DNA of 64,000 nucleotides from Modestobacter sp. DSM 44400. GTDB lineage: Bacteria > Actinomycetota > Actinomycetes > Mycobacteriales > Geodermatophilaceae. Under the pieces are notes generated by a model. The model was not told the origin of the DNA and searched no databases. It saw only the letters and a list, made by a program, of their open reading frames with translations. Shown in pieces: positions 53,515 to 63,625 of this stretch (positions are counted from its first letter, which is position 1; each line of letters opens with the position of its first letter). A program made the translations under genes and the position numbers. The stretch spans positions 54,257 to 118,256 of the forward strand of contig NZ_FNOZ01000007.1 in NCBI RefSeq assembly GCF_900107175.1, written 5' to 3'.

Positions 53515-55146
53515 TCAGGCCGGCCGGCCACGGCCCTCGCGCAGCAGCCTGACCAGCGCATCGGTGGAGGAGTCCGAGTCGTACTCCGGCGCACCCTCGC
53601 TCTGCAGCTTCGGCGCGAGCTCGGCGGCCATGACCTTGCCCAGCTCGACACCCCACTGGTCGAAGGAGTTGATGCCCCACACCACGCCCTGGGTGAAGAC
53701 CCGGTGCTCGTAGGCGGCCACCAGCTGGCCGAGGACGTGCGGGGTGAGCTTCTGCGCGACGATCGCGTTCGAGGGGCGGTTGCCCGGCATCACCCGGTGT
53801 GGGACCACCGCAGCCGCAGTTCCCTCGGCGGCGACCTCCTCGGCGGTCCGGCCGAAGGCGAGCGCCCGGGGCTGGGCCAGGAAGTTGGCCAGGAACAGGT
53901 CGTGCATGCCGTCCAGGTCGTGGTCGGGCTGGGCGAACGCCAGGAAGTCGGCCGGCACGAGCACGGTGCCCTGGTGCAGCAGTTGGTAGAAGGCGTGCTG
54001 GCCGTTGGTGCCGGGTTCGCCCCAGACGATCTCGCCGGTGGCGACATCGACCGGCGTCCCATCCAGGTGGACGGACTTGCCGTTGGACTCCATGCACAGC
54101 TGCTGCAGGTAGGCGGGGAACCGGGCGAGGTACTGCGAGTAGGGCAGCACAGCCTGGGTCTGGGTGCCGAAGAAGTCGATGTACCAGAGCGAGATCAGGC
54201 CGAGCAGTGCCGGCAGGTTCTCCTCATAGGGCGCGGTGCGGAAGTGCTCGTCCATGGTGTGGAACCCGTCGAGCATCTCCCGGTAGTGGTCCGGCCCGAT
54301 CGCGACCATCAGGGACAGGCCGATGGCGGAGGTGAAGGAGTACCGCCCGCCCACCCAGTCCCAGAAGCCGAACATGTTGGCGGTGTCGATGCCGAAGGCA
54401 GCCACCTTCTGCGCGTTGGTCGACACCGCGACGAAGTGCTTCGCCACCGCCGCGTCGTCGCCGCCCAGCCCGTCTAGCAGCCAGCGGCGGGCCCCGGTGG
54501 CGTTGGTCAGCGTCTCCTGGGTGGTGAAGGTCTTCGAGGCGACGATGAACAGCGTGCTGGCCGGGTCCAGGTCGCGGGTGGCCTCGGCCAGGTCGGTGGG
54601 GTCGATGTTGGAGACGAACCGGAAGGTCAGCGACCGGTCGGAGTAGTTCCGCAGCGCCAGGTAGGCCATCGCCGGCCCCAGGTCCGAGCCGCCGATGCCG
54701 ATGTTGACCACCGCGCGAATCCGCTCGCCGGTGTGCCCGGTCCACGCGCCGCCGCGCACCCGGTCGGCGAAGTCGGCCATCCGGTCCAGCACCTCGCGCA
54801 CGTCGGCGGCGACGTCCTGCCCGTCGACCACGACCCCGCTCGTGCGCGGATCGCGGAGCGCGGTGTGCAGGACGGCGCGGTCCTCGGTGCTGTTGATGTG
54901 CTCGCCGGCGAACATCGCCTCGGTGCGTTCCCGCAGGCCCGCCCGCTCGGCGAGGGCGACCAGCCGCTGGACGGTCTCGGCGGTCAGCCGGTTCTTGGAG
55001 TAGTCGAGGTACAGGTCGCCGGCGGAGACGGTCAGCGCGGTGCCCCGGTCGGGGTCGTCGGCGAACAGCTCCCGCAGGTGCACGTCCCGGACCTGCGCGT
55101 GGTGCTCGGCCAGGGCCCGCCACTCGGGCGTCTCGTGGATCTGCAT
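53515..55146 (-). CDS. pgi: Glucose-6-phosphate isomerase
   Basis: The 543-residue enzyme has the signature blocks [51 protein letters not shown], the second signature [17 protein letters not shown] and [19 protein letters not shown] with the catalytic His, plus the [11 protein letters not shown] end block. Full length with no missing residues. It interconverts glucose-6-P and fructose-6-P. The start is ATG at 55146 ([14 protein letters not shown]). It is intact, in contrast to several neighbours. Confidence 0.96.
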   Translation of the reverse strand: MQIHETPEWRALAEHHAQVRDVHLRELFADDPDRGTALTVSAGDLYLDYSKNRLTAETVQRLVALAERAGLRERTEAMFAGEHINSTEDRAVLHTALRDPRTSGVVVDGQDVAADVREVLDRMADFADRVRGGAWTGHTGERIRAVVNIGIGGSDLGPAMAYLALRNYSDRSLTFRFVSNIDPTDLAEATRDLDPASTLFIVASKTFTTQETLTNATGARRWLLDGLGGDDAAVAKHFVAVSTNAQKVAAFGIDTANMFGFWDWVGGRYSFTSAIGLSLMVAIGPDHYREMLDGFHTMDEHFRTAPYEENLPALLGLISLWYIDFFGTQTQAVLPYSQYLARFPAYLQQLCMESNGKSVHLDGTPVDVATGEIVWGEPGTNGQHAFYQLLHQGTVLVPADFLAFAQPDHDLDGMHDLFLANFLAQPRALAFGRTAEEVAAEGTAAAVVPHRVMPGNRPSNAIVAQKLTPHVLGQLVAAYEHRVFTQGVVWGINSFDQWGVELGKVMAAELAPKLQSEGAPEYDSDSSTDALVRLLREGRGRPA

Positions 55147-55307
55147 GCCATCCTCCTGCCCGGCCGTCGTCCTCCGCACACCCTCCCAGGTCTCCGGGCG
55201 GCCCCGCGCCGCCAGGTCACGGTTTCCTCACGGGGTCGGACGGTCTGGTGCCTGGAGGGTCGGCGGGGCCACCATGGTCACCAGGACGGGGGTCTGGGGG
55301 AGTCGAC

Positions 55308-56201
55308 ATGACCACACACGCCGAAGCCGTCGACCTCGCCGGCGTTCCGGAGCCGGACGCCGGCCGCCCGGCCGACGGGCCCGTCGCGCCACCACGCCGG
55401 CCCAACCTGCGGGGCGACCTGGACAGCGTGCTGGATTTCCTGCCCTCCTTCCGGGGCGCGGTGCGGGGCTACGACCGGTGGCAGGTGGACAGCTACGTCT
55501 CCTGGGCCGAGCGGGAGCTGCGCGCGGCCCGCCGGTCCGCCGACGAGCTGGCCGCCCGCTTCGGCGCCTGCTCGGTCGAGCTCGAGCGGATCCAGCGGCA
55601 GCTGGCACGGTCCGAGGACGGCCGCGACGTCCTCCGGGTCTCCGACCGGATGGCGCAGGTGCTGGAGATCGCGGCCGACGAGGCGGCGGCGCTCACCGCG
55701 GCCGGCGCAGCCGAGGCCGACCAGCTCGTCGACCGGGCACGGACCTACGCCACCGCGATGCTGGGGCGGGCCCGCGAGGCGGAGGACGCCGCCGCGGCGG
55801 AGACCGAGGCGGCGGCCCGGGCCCGCGCCGAGGCGGCCGAGCTGCTGGAACGGGCCCAGGCGCAGGCGGTCGAGCTGCGGGCCGCCGCGCTCGCCGAGCA
55901 GCACCGGCTCGCCGTCGGGGCCGCGCAGGAGCGCGACCGCCTGGAGCGGGAGTCCGCGGCCCGGCGGGCGCGGGCGGAGGAGCAGGCACGGCAGCAGCTC
56001 CACAAGGAGGCAGCCGCCGCCGCGCTGCAGATGGCGGCGGCGCAGCGGGAGGTCGGCGAGCTGCTGGCCCGGCGGGACCGGGCACGGGAGTCGCTGCACC
56101 GGCTGACCGACCAGATCAGCGAGGCACTGGACGCCCTGGCCACAAACCTGCCCGCGGAGTCCACCCAGGCGGCGGTGGGAGCGCCCCAGCCCACCGGGTG
56201 A
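55308..56201 (+). CDS. DivIVA-like coiled-coil protein
   Basis: The 297-residue protein has a disordered N-terminus of about 45 residues, then a DivIVA-like segment FRGAVRGYDRWQVDSYVSWAE (the R-G-Y-x-x-x-Q-V-D motif near residues 58-75), followed by about 200 residues of Ala/Glu/Arg-rich coiled coil (for example EAAELLERAQAQAVELRAAA). Such proteins organise polar growth or septation. The start is ATG at 55308. Confidence 0.76.
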   Translation: MTTHAEAVDLAGVPEPDAGRPADGPVAPPRRPNLRGDLDSVLDFLPSFRGAVRGYDRWQVDSYVSWAERELRAARRSADELAARFGACSVELERIQRQLARSEDGRDVLRVSDRMAQVLEIAADEAAALTAAGAAEADQLVDRARTYATAMLGRAREAEDAAAAETEAAARARAEAAELLERAQAQAVELRAAALAEQHRLAVGAAQERDRLERESAARRARAEEQARQQLHKEAAAAALQMAAAQREVGELLARRDRARESLHRLTDQISEALDALATNLPAESTQAAVGAPQPTG

Positions 56202-56238
56202 CCCCCTTTCGGCGTCGAGAGCGGGAGAGGGCGCGCGG

Positions 56239-57507
<1,269 letters not shown>

Positions 57508-57533
57508 TCACTCTGTGTCTGACGCACCACGTC

Positions 57534-57556
57534 CAGCTAGTCAGGTTGACCAGCTG
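57534..57556. promoter_or_regulatory. Candidate Lrp-type operator between hpd and its regulator
   Basis: CAGCTAGTCA-GGT-TGACCAGCTG is an inverted repeat with 9 of 10 arm positions paired, ending 25 bp before the regulator's ATG and 90 bp before hpd. Confidence 0.55.
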
Positions 57557-57581
57557 AGTGGGCGGCAGAGCGGAGGGTCCG

Positions 57582-58112
57582 ATGACCGGAGGTGGCGGTG
57601 TGGACGCGCTGGACCTGGCGCTGCTAAGCGCGTTGACCAAGAGCCCGCGGTCGGGGGTGCTCGAACTGTCCCGGCGGGTGGGCGTCGCGCGGGCAACGGC
57701 GCAGGCCCGGCTGCAGCGCCTGGAGGAGTCCGGCGTGATCACCGGCTACGGCCCGGAGATCGACCTGGGCGCCGCGGGCTTCGCGGTGCAGGCCTTCGTC
57801 ACCCTGGAGATCGCCCAGGGCGCGTTGGACGACGTGACCGCGGACCTGGCGGCCATCCCCGGTGTGCTCGAGGCCCACGCGACCACCGGCGCGGGGGACG
57901 TGCTGTGCCGGGTCGCCGCGGAGTCCCACGGCGCGCTGCAGGAGATCCTGCTCCGGCTGGGGCGGTCGAGCTGTGTCGTCCGCTCCACCAGTGTCATCGT
58001 GCTCTCCGAGCTGGTGCCGCGCCGGGCCCTGCCGCTGCTGGCGGCCGGCGGCGCCCGCCCGGCCGGTCGCGCGCCGGCCTACCGCTCCGGGACGGCGGGC
58101 GCCGCACGATGA
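57582..58112 (+). CDS. Lrp/AsnC family transcriptional regulator
   Basis: The 176-residue regulator has an N-terminal HTH (ELSRRVGVARATAQARLQRL, near residues 25-45) with GVITGYGPEIDL as the hinge, then the RAM ligand domain (FVTLEIAQGALDDVTADLAAI and HATTGAGDVLCRVAAES). Lrp-type proteins sense amino acids; the divergent hpd gene makes tyrosine-related ligands plausible. The ATG at 57582 has CGGAGGG upstream. Its stop overlaps the ATG of the DUF4334 gene. Confidence 0.9.
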   Translation: MTGGGGVDALDLALLSALTKSPRSGVLELSRRVGVARATAQARLQRLEESGVITGYGPEIDLGAAGFAVQAFVTLEIAQGALDDVTADLAAIPGVLEAHATTGAGDVLCRVAAESHGALQEILLRLGRSSCVVRSTSVIVLSELVPRRALPLLAAGGARPAGRAPAYRSGTAGAAR

Positions 58113-58663
58113 CACCGGCGGATCTGGAAGAGCGGCTCCGTGAGCTCCAGGACGGCGCCCGGCCCGCCGTCGTCCTCGCCTGGTTCGACGCGCTGCCGCC
58201 GGTGGACCTGCCCGGGATGTTCGGCCGGTGGCGGAGCGCCGAACTGCCCACCGGGCACCCGTTCGACGGCCTGCTGAGCGCCCATCGCTGGTACGGCAAG
58301 GAGGCCATCGACGCGGAGACGGTCCACCCGCTGTTGTTCCCCGACAGGGCAGGCGTGCCGCACCCGCTCGACCCGACGCTGGCGCCGCTGTGGTTGCTGC
58401 GCGCCGTGCCGGGCCTGCTGCGCAGCCCCGTGGCCCGGCACGGGTTCGCCGCCGTCCGTCCGCTGCTGCGCACCGACCGGCCGCAGGCGCGGCTGAGCCG
58501 GCTGGAGCACCGCGGCGTGCTGACCGCGGCGCTGGTCTACGACCGGCTGCCGGTGGTCGACGCCTTCCGGCGGGTCTCCGCCGACACGCTGCTCGGGCTG
58601 ATGGACCTGCGGGGCATGCCGGCGCCGTTCCCTTTCGTGCTGCGCCGCGACCCGCCGGCCTGA
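58109..58663 (+). CDS. DUF4334/GXWXG domain protein
   Basis: The 184-residue protein has GMFGRWRSAELPTGHPFDGLL (G-x-W-x-G-type start of the domain), RWYGKEAIDAETVHPLLFPD and a C-terminal GLMDLRGMPAPFPFVLRRD, typical of DUF4334 proteins, which are small beta-rich proteins of unknown function common in actinobacteria. It overlaps the Lrp stop by 4 nt and so is co-translated with the regulator. Confidence 0.84.
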   Translation: MTPADLEERLRELQDGARPAVVLAWFDALPPVDLPGMFGRWRSAELPTGHPFDGLLSAHRWYGKEAIDAETVHPLLFPDRAGVPHPLDPTLAPLWLLRAVPGLLRSPVARHGFAAVRPLLRTDRPQARLSRLEHRGVLTAALVYDRLPVVDAFRRVSADTLLGLMDLRGMPAPFPFVLRRDPPA

Positions 58664-58676
58664 CCGACCCGGGCGG

Positions 58677-59290
58677 TCAGCGAGCGGCGCCCCGCAGCCG
58701 CCGCCGGCGGTGGGCGGCCATCCGCACGGGCGTGTCGACGAGGCCGTGCCTGTCGTAGCCGCCGAGCCGCTGCACGACCTCGAAGAACACCCGGTCGCCG
58801 AGCACCTCGGTGGCCAGGTGCAGGTACGCGCCGACGTCGTCCTCGTCGTACATCAGGCCGTACTCCCGGACGGCGGCCAGCAGCGCAGGGTCCAGGTCGA
58901 AGCGGGCGTCGAGGTCGTCGGCGTAGTTGGCCGGCAGCGGCAGCAGCAGGGCTTCCGCGGCCCGCAGGACCCGGGCGGTGGCCACCACGTCGTCGGTGGC
59001 AAAGGCGACGACTGGGGGTAGGGGACCCCGGCGCCCAGCCGCCGCGGCGGAGCGCGGCCACGCTGAGGGTCAGCCGGACGGCCCTGTCGGGCCGGGTGAC
59101 GGCGCGGGAGCGCACCATCCCGAGGGGCGCTGGCACCTCGGTGACCGGCTGCGGATCCAGGCCCAGCACCGCCCGGGAGAACAGCCCGACCTCGTCGAAG
59201 GCGTCGAAGGGCTGGGTGAGCCCGACGTGGTCGACGCCGGTCAGCCCGGCACCGCCGCCGTCCGTCGCGCCGGTGGGCAGGAAGTCCGCC
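58677..59290 (-). pseudogene. C-terminal remnant of a dehydroshikimate dehydratase / HPPD-like fusion
   Basis: Two frames give the VOC-type C-terminal half of QuiC/AsbF-HPPD-like fusions: LTGVDHVGLTQPFDAFDEVGL, LGLDPQPVTEV and RSRAVTRPDRAVRLTLSVA, then (after one or two indels near 59020) VATARVLRAAEALLLPLPA, DRVFFEVVQRLGGYD and a basic C-terminus at 58677. The N-terminal TIM-barrel dehydratase half is absent, cut where a remnant of a permease on the other strand begins. It cannot encode a working dehydratase. Confidence 0.66.
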
Positions 59291-59337
59291 GGCCAGCCGC
59301 CGGGGGTGGGTGCGGGTGGAGAAGACCTGCGTGCCGT

Positions 59338-59537
59338 CGGCGACCCCGGTACTCCGGCATGGCCATCGGCACCCAGATCGGCTTCGCGCTGGGCGGGTTC
59401 TCCCCGGCCATCGCCGCCGGCATCGTCGGCGACGGCCCGAGCGGCTGGCTCCCGGTGGCCTTCCTGACCGCCGGTGCGGCGACCGTTGCCGGGCCGACGG
59501 CCACCCGGCCGCGGGGTCGCCGGCTGCCTGGGCCGGG
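59338..59537 (+). pseudogene. C-terminal fragment of an MHS-type (shikimate/metabolite) permease
   Basis: The frame from RYSGMAIGTQIGFALGGFSP through AAGIVGDGPSGWLPVAFLTAGAATVAG matches the last two helices of metabolite:H+ symporters, which read (V)RYTGxSLGYQxGxxxGGxxP. No start or upstream helices are present. Together with the neighbouring dehydratase remnant it suggests a lost shikimate/quinate degradation locus. Confidence 0.6.
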
Positions 59538-60308
59538 TCAGCTGGTGAGCATGCCGCCCTCGACCGGCAGCGTGGCGCCGGTGACGTACCCGCCGGCGTC
59601 GCTGGCCAGGAACACCAGCGCGGCCGCCAGCTCCATCGGATCGCCCATCCGGCCGACCAGCACCCGCGGCAACTGCGACTCCAGGTAGCCCGCGGCGTAG
59701 GAGTCGGTCATCTCGGAGGTGAAGAACCCCGGCGCCAGCGCGTTGACCCGGATGCCCCGGCGCCCGGTCCACTGCTGGGCGAGGTCCCGGGTGAGCCCGA
59801 TCAGCCCCGCCTTGCTCGCGGCGTAGGCCGCCTGCGGCAGCCCGGCCGTGGTCAGCCCCAGCACGCTGGAGATGTTGACGATGGAGCTGCCCGGCTGCAT
59901 CACCCGTCCGCAGGCCTGGGCCATCCAGTAGCAGCCGTGCAGGTTGACGTCCACGACCTCGCGGAACTGCTCGGGGGTCTCCCGGGTGGCCGGGACGGCG
60001 GTGCCCACGCCGGCGTTGTTGACCAGCACGTCGACCTTGCCGAACTCGGCCACGGCCGCGTCGACGAGGGCCTGGCAGTCCTCCGGCGAGGTCACGTCGG
60101 TGCGGACGGCGAGCGCGCGCCGGCCCACCGCCTCGACCGTCGCCACCGTGTCGGCCAGCCGCTCGGCCCGGCGGGCGCCGAGGACGACGTCAGCACCGGC
60201 CTCGGCCAACGCGCGGGCGAACACCGCGCCCAGCCCGGACGACGCGCCGGTCACGATCGCCACCCGCCCGTCGAGGGAGAACATGTCGAGGACTGTGCGC
60301 TCGCTCAT
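59538..60308 (-). CDS. Short-chain dehydrogenase/reductase
   Basis: The 256-residue classical SDR has the cofactor loop TGASSGLGAVFARALAEAGAD (residues 20-40), LVNNAGVGTAVPA near 90, catalytic Ser in NISSVLGLT, Tyr-Lys in AYAASKAGLIGLT, and ends VEGGMLTS. It belongs to the gluconate-5-dehydrogenase / 3-oxoacyl-ACP reductase-like clade, so the substrate is open. The start codon overlaps the stop of the minicistron of repeat copy B. The Gfo/Idh/MocA gene lies upstream on the same strand. Confidence 0.9.
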   Translation of the reverse strand: MSERTVLDMFSLDGRVAIVTGASSGLGAVFARALAEAGADVVLGARRAERLADTVATVEAVGRRALAVRTDVTSPEDCQALVDAAVAEFGKVDVLVNNAGVGTAVPATRETPEQFREVVDVNLHGCYWMAQACGRVMQPGSSIVNISSVLGLTTAGLPQAAYAASKAGLIGLTRDLAQQWTGRRGIRVNALAPGFFTSEMTDSYAAGYLESQLPRVLVGRMGDPMELAAALVFLASDAGGYVTGATLPVEGGMLTS

Positions 60309-60367
60309 CGACGCACCTCCGGTGTAGGAACGGAACGCCCACGTCGTGCTGTCAAGCGCCTCATCGG
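60303..60367 (-). repeat. 65-bp duplicated element, copy B
   Basis: Gapless match (57 of 65) to 20404-20468, again ending at the start codon of a downstream oxidoreductase gene. It includes the same GGAGG ribosome site within CACC-GGA-GGTG and a TTGACA hexamer (TCGACA in copy A). Confidence 0.75.
60305..60364 (-). CDS. Possible 19-codon leader/minicistron in repeat copy B
   Basis: ATG at 60364 opens 19 codons (MRRLTARRGRS, then VPTPEVRR) and ends in a TGA overlapping the SDR start. Same length and mostly same residues as copy A. No other support for translation. Confidence 0.35.
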   Translation of the reverse strand: MRRLTARRGRSVPTPEVRR

Positions 60368-60434
60368 TGCTGCTCCGTCATCGTCGGTGCGGGGCTTCGT
60401 CGTCCTCACCCTGCCACTGCCCGGCGGGGCGCGC

Positions 60435-61499
60435 TCAGCCCGGCAGGTTCACCACGACGCCGTCGGTGGCGCTGCGCCGGGCGGCGTCCAGCACGACCGC
60501 GGTGGCGACGGCGTCGCGGGGGTCGACCGGCACCGGTCCCCGGCCGCGCACGGCGGCGGCGAACGCGGGGTAGAAGGTGTCCCACGCGCCGGGCAGCGTG
60601 CGCACCGGCTCGCCGGGGTCTCCCCGGTGCACCCGGCCCCACCGCTCGGCCGTTTCCACACCCCACTCAGTGCCCTGGGTGGCCGGCGTCCGCCCGGCGA
60701 CGAGAGCGTCCTCCTGGCCGTCGATGCCGCCGTCGGTGCCCACTATGTAGCTGCCGGCCGACCCGGTCACCCGGAACCGCGGCCCCGGTGCGCCCTGGCT
60801 CCAGCTGCCCCACAGCTGCGATCGGGTGCCGCCGGTGTGGGTGAGGGCCAGGAACACGTCGTCGTCCAGGCCGGTGTCCCGCAGCCGCCACTCCGCGTAG
60901 ACCGTGTCGACCGGCCCGAACAACACCAGGGCCTGGTCGACCAGGTGGCTGCAGAAGTCCAGCAGCGTGCCGCCACCGGAGGCGCCGGGACCGGCGTCGG
61001 GCGCCAGCCGCTCGAACCGGGACTCGAACCGGGTCACCTTCCCCAGCGCGCCGTCGGCCACCAGCGCCGAGACGGTGCGGAAGTCGGAGTCCCACCGCCG
61101 GTTCTGGTACGGCGCGAGCGCCAGGCCGCGGCGTTCGGCGAGCTGCACGCTGGTCCGCGCGGCCGCGGCGTCGAGGGCGAACGGCTTGTCGCAGACGACG
61201 GCCAGGTCCAGCTCCAGGGCCCGGTCGGTGAGCGCCGTGTGGGTGTCGGCCGGAGTTGAAATGGCCACCGCCTCGACACCGGCGGCCGCGAGCGCCTCGA
61301 GGGAGTCGACGGCGGGCACGCCGGGGTGCTCCCGGCGCACCTGCTCGCGACGCTGGGGAGAGGCGGTGACCACCCCGACGAGCTCGCACTCCGGGGCAGC
61401 GGCCAGCAGCGGGGCGTGGAAGTACCGCCCGCCGAAGCCGTAGCCGACCAGGCCGAACCGGACCGGGGTGGTGTCATCCGCCGTGTCGTCCTCGATCAT
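60435..61499 (-). CDS. Gfo/Idh/MocA family oxidoreductase
   Basis: The 354-residue protein has the N-terminal Rossmann motif GLVGYGFGGRYFHAPLLAA, the cofactor/substrate motif CDKPFALDAAAA (E/C-x-K-P type) near residue 100 and LLDFCSHLVDQALVLFG (His in the D-x-G/C-x-H-x2-D region). It likely oxidises a sugar or inositol derivative with NAD(P). The ATG at 61499 is used; the ORF extends 28 codons upstream without support. Confidence 0.88.
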   Translation of the reverse strand: MIEDDTADDTTPVRFGLVGYGFGGRYFHAPLLAAAPECELVGVVTASPQRREQVRREHPGVPAVDSLEALAAAGVEAVAISTPADTHTALTDRALELDLAVVCDKPFALDAAAARTSVQLAERRGLALAPYQNRRWDSDFRTVSALVADGALGKVTRFESRFERLAPDAGPGASGGGTLLDFCSHLVDQALVLFGPVDTVYAEWRLRDTGLDDDVFLALTHTGGTRSQLWGSWSQGAPGPRFRVTGSAGSYIVGTDGGIDGQEDALVAGRTPATQGTEWGVETAERWGRVHRGDPGEPVRTLPGAWDTFYPAFAAAVRGRGPVPVDPRDAVATAVVLDAARRSATDGVVVNLPG

Positions 61500-61563
61500 G
61501 GCAGCTCCGGCGTCCGCACGACCGGCACGCCGGGTCGGTGGAGGGACCGGGTCGGTGGAGGGA

Positions 61564-62046
61564 TCAGCCTGAGGGCCGGGCATGCTGCCGCCGGCTCCGG
61601 CGCAGCCGGACGGCGTAACCGAGGGCGGACAGGCCGAACAACGCCGCGGTGATCAGCAGCCAGTGCTCCAGGTAGGGGTCGGTGGACATGCTCGTGGTCA
61701 CCGCGTAGCGGTGGCCGGCGAACTGCAAGATCAGCGGTGCGTACAGCAGGAGGAGCACCGCAGACAGGGCCAGTGGCACCCGCAGGTAGTTGATCCACGG
61801 AGCCTGCGGAAGCTCGGGTGCTCCGCGCCGCCGCCACGCGTGGACCAGCCCGCTGTCGACGACGGAGTACAGCGGAAGCAGCAGGAGGTCGTGCGCGATC
61901 GCCGCGCCGATGAACCACACTGCGATGCCGAGGGGATTGGCCGGCACCAGTTTCAGTGCGGCGTACCCGGCGAGCGCGAGACTGGCCAGCATCGTCAGCA
62001 GGTGCAGGGGATGGGCGCCGTAGCGGGCACGGAAACGTCGCATCAT
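61564..62046 (-). CDS. Four-helix membrane protein (cytochrome-b-associated)
   Basis: The 160-residue protein has four hydrophobic segments, for example LHLLTMLASLALAGYAALKL and LGIAVWFIGAAIAHDLLLLP, with a His-Asp pair in the second helix. It shares one base (TGATG) with the end of the molybdenum oxidoreductase gene, so it is co-translated and may be a partner subunit or cofactor-insertion helper. I recognise no named family. Confidence 0.72.
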   Translation of the reverse strand: MMRRFRARYGAHPLHLLTMLASLALAGYAALKLVPANPLGIAVWFIGAAIAHDLLLLPLYSVVDSGLVHAWRRRGAPELPQAPWINYLRVPLALSAVLLLLYAPLILQFAGHRYAVTTSMSTDPYLEHWLLITAALFGLSALGYAVRLRRSRRQHARPSG

Positions 62047-63383
62047 CAGGCCTGGAAGTCCAGTCGGCCGACCCACTTGGTGTTGTGGACGCCGGGGTTG
62101 TTCGGCACGATCACCCGGGCCGGATAACCGTGGTCCAGGGACAGGTCGGCATCGTTCACCCGCAGCGCCAGCAGGCTGTCCGGGTCGAGGACCTGGTTGC
62201 GCCGCAGCGTCGCCGACCGGAACAGCCCTCCGGTCTGGATCGACTCCACGAGGACGCTGCCCGGCTCGGGGGCCCCGGCGAGGCGGGCGAGGTCCCGCAG
62301 CTGCACCCCGGTCCAGGCCTGGTTCCGGGTCGACCAGCCCTCCACGCACGCGATCGGCAGGTGTGCCGTGTGCTGCGGCATCGCCAGCAGGTCGTCGCGG
62401 GTCAGGGTCATCGACGTCCCGCCGCCGCGGAGCTCCAGCTGCCAGCCGTCGGTCTCCGCCGTGCTGATCGCCGCCTCCTCCGCGGTCTTGTTGATCTGGA
62501 AGTCGTTCGGCCCGTGGCCGAGGGTCTGCCCGCGGGGAGCGAGCAGTGCAGTGGGCCGCAGCGCACCGCCGATGCTCTGCCCCACGGTCAGCAGCAGGAC
62601 GGTGAGTGAACCGGCACCGACCAGGCCCAGGGCGCCCCGCCGGGAGATCGTCGGGGCGGCCGGGTTCGGGCTGACCAGGTCGTCGGGATCCGGTGGCTCG
62701 GGCCGGGTGTGGGCGGTGTCGGTGTGTAGCTCGTCCCGGAAGCTCCGTGAACGCAGGGCGGTCACCATGCGCCGGGACTTCAGGGCCACGTGGGCGGCGA
62801 AGGCGGCGATGAAGATCCAGGCGCCGTAGAGGTGGACCGTGTAGAAGGACGCCGGGAAGACGTACCAGTACTGGATGTTCACGATGCCGGTGACGAACTC
62901 GAACACCGCCCCGCCGACCAGCAGGAGCAGGGAGATCCGTTCCAGGAACTGGGCAGGTGACCGCACCGGAGGCCAGTCGAACAGCTTCGGGATGACCGAC
63001 CACAGCTTGCCCAGCAGGACCGGGACGAGGATCAGCCCGAGCGTGACGTGCACCCCCTGGGTGAACCGGTAGAGCCAGTACGGCTGCGTGGGCCAGTGGA
63101 ACAGGTAGAAGCCGAGGAGACCCTTGTCCGGCGTCAGGTCGTTGCTGCCGAGGTCGGGGTTGTACGCCGCGTAGGACAGCAGGCCGGTGACGAACACGAT
63201 GGTGATGCCGATGAGCAGGACGAGACCGAAGACGGCGGTCAGCCACGGTCCCCGGATCGGGCTGCGCCAGAAGCCCCGTCGGGTCGGCCCCGGCGGGGGA
63301 TGCTCCCCGATCCAGCGCACCCATCGTGGCGAGCGGGGCCGCGCTGCATCGGTCGGCGGGGCATGGTCCTGCTGATCGGTCAT
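62046..63383 (-). CDS. Membrane cytochrome-b / molybdopterin oxidoreductase fusion
   Basis: The 445-residue protein has an N-terminal cytochrome-b561-like part with four membrane spans carrying histidines (FTQGVHVTLGLILVPVLLG, YTVHLYGAWIFIAAFAAHVAL), a short SRRGALGLVGAGSL twin-arginine-like stretch near residue 218 preceding a further hydrophobic segment, and a C-terminal sulfite-oxidase-type Mo domain. The latter has CVEGWSTRNQAWTGVQLRDL with the molybdenum-ligand Cys near residue 350 and DLSLDHGYPARVIVPN. Fusions of this kind link an extracellular oxidation to the quinone pool. Substrate unknown. Start ATG at 63383 behind GGGGGAGG. Confidence 0.85.
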   Translation of the reverse strand: MTDQQDHAPPTDAARPRSPRWVRWIGEHPPPGPTRRGFWRSPIRGPWLTAVFGLVLLIGITIVFVTGLLSYAAYNPDLGSNDLTPDKGLLGFYLFHWPTQPYWLYRFTQGVHVTLGLILVPVLLGKLWSVIPKLFDWPPVRSPAQFLERISLLLLVGGAVFEFVTGIVNIQYWYVFPASFYTVHLYGAWIFIAAFAAHVALKSRRMVTALRSRSFRDELHTDTAHTRPEPPDPDDLVSPNPAAPTISRRGALGLVGAGSLTVLLLTVGQSIGGALRPTALLAPRGQTLGHGPNDFQINKTAEEAAISTAETDGWQLELRGGGTSMTLTRDDLLAMPQHTAHLPIACVEGWSTRNQAWTGVQLRDLARLAGAPEPGSVLVESIQTGGLFRSATLRRNQVLDPDSLLALRVNDADLSLDHGYPARVIVPNNPGVHNTKWVGRLDFQA

Positions 63384-63625
63384 CGATGGTCCTCCCCCTG
63401 ATGCGTAGCAGATGATCCAGCGGCGCGACACTCGACGGGGGCGAGCTGAGGCAGGCAGCGCCCGGTGTCCGACGGGCTGACCGGCCCGCGGTCGGGAGCG
63501 GACGCGCTTCCGGCACAGCCGGGCCCGGGACGGGGCAGGATGGGTCCCAGGACACCCGGAGAGGTTCCCGCGGCAGCGCGGGTCGGGATGCCGGCAGAGA
63601 CGTCGAACAGTGCAGGAGTAGGAAG

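Noticed and set aside
60345..60364. TTGACA in repeat copy B as a -35 promoter element
   Set aside because: No -10 hexamer occurs at 16-19 bp, and copy A has TCGACA at the same place.
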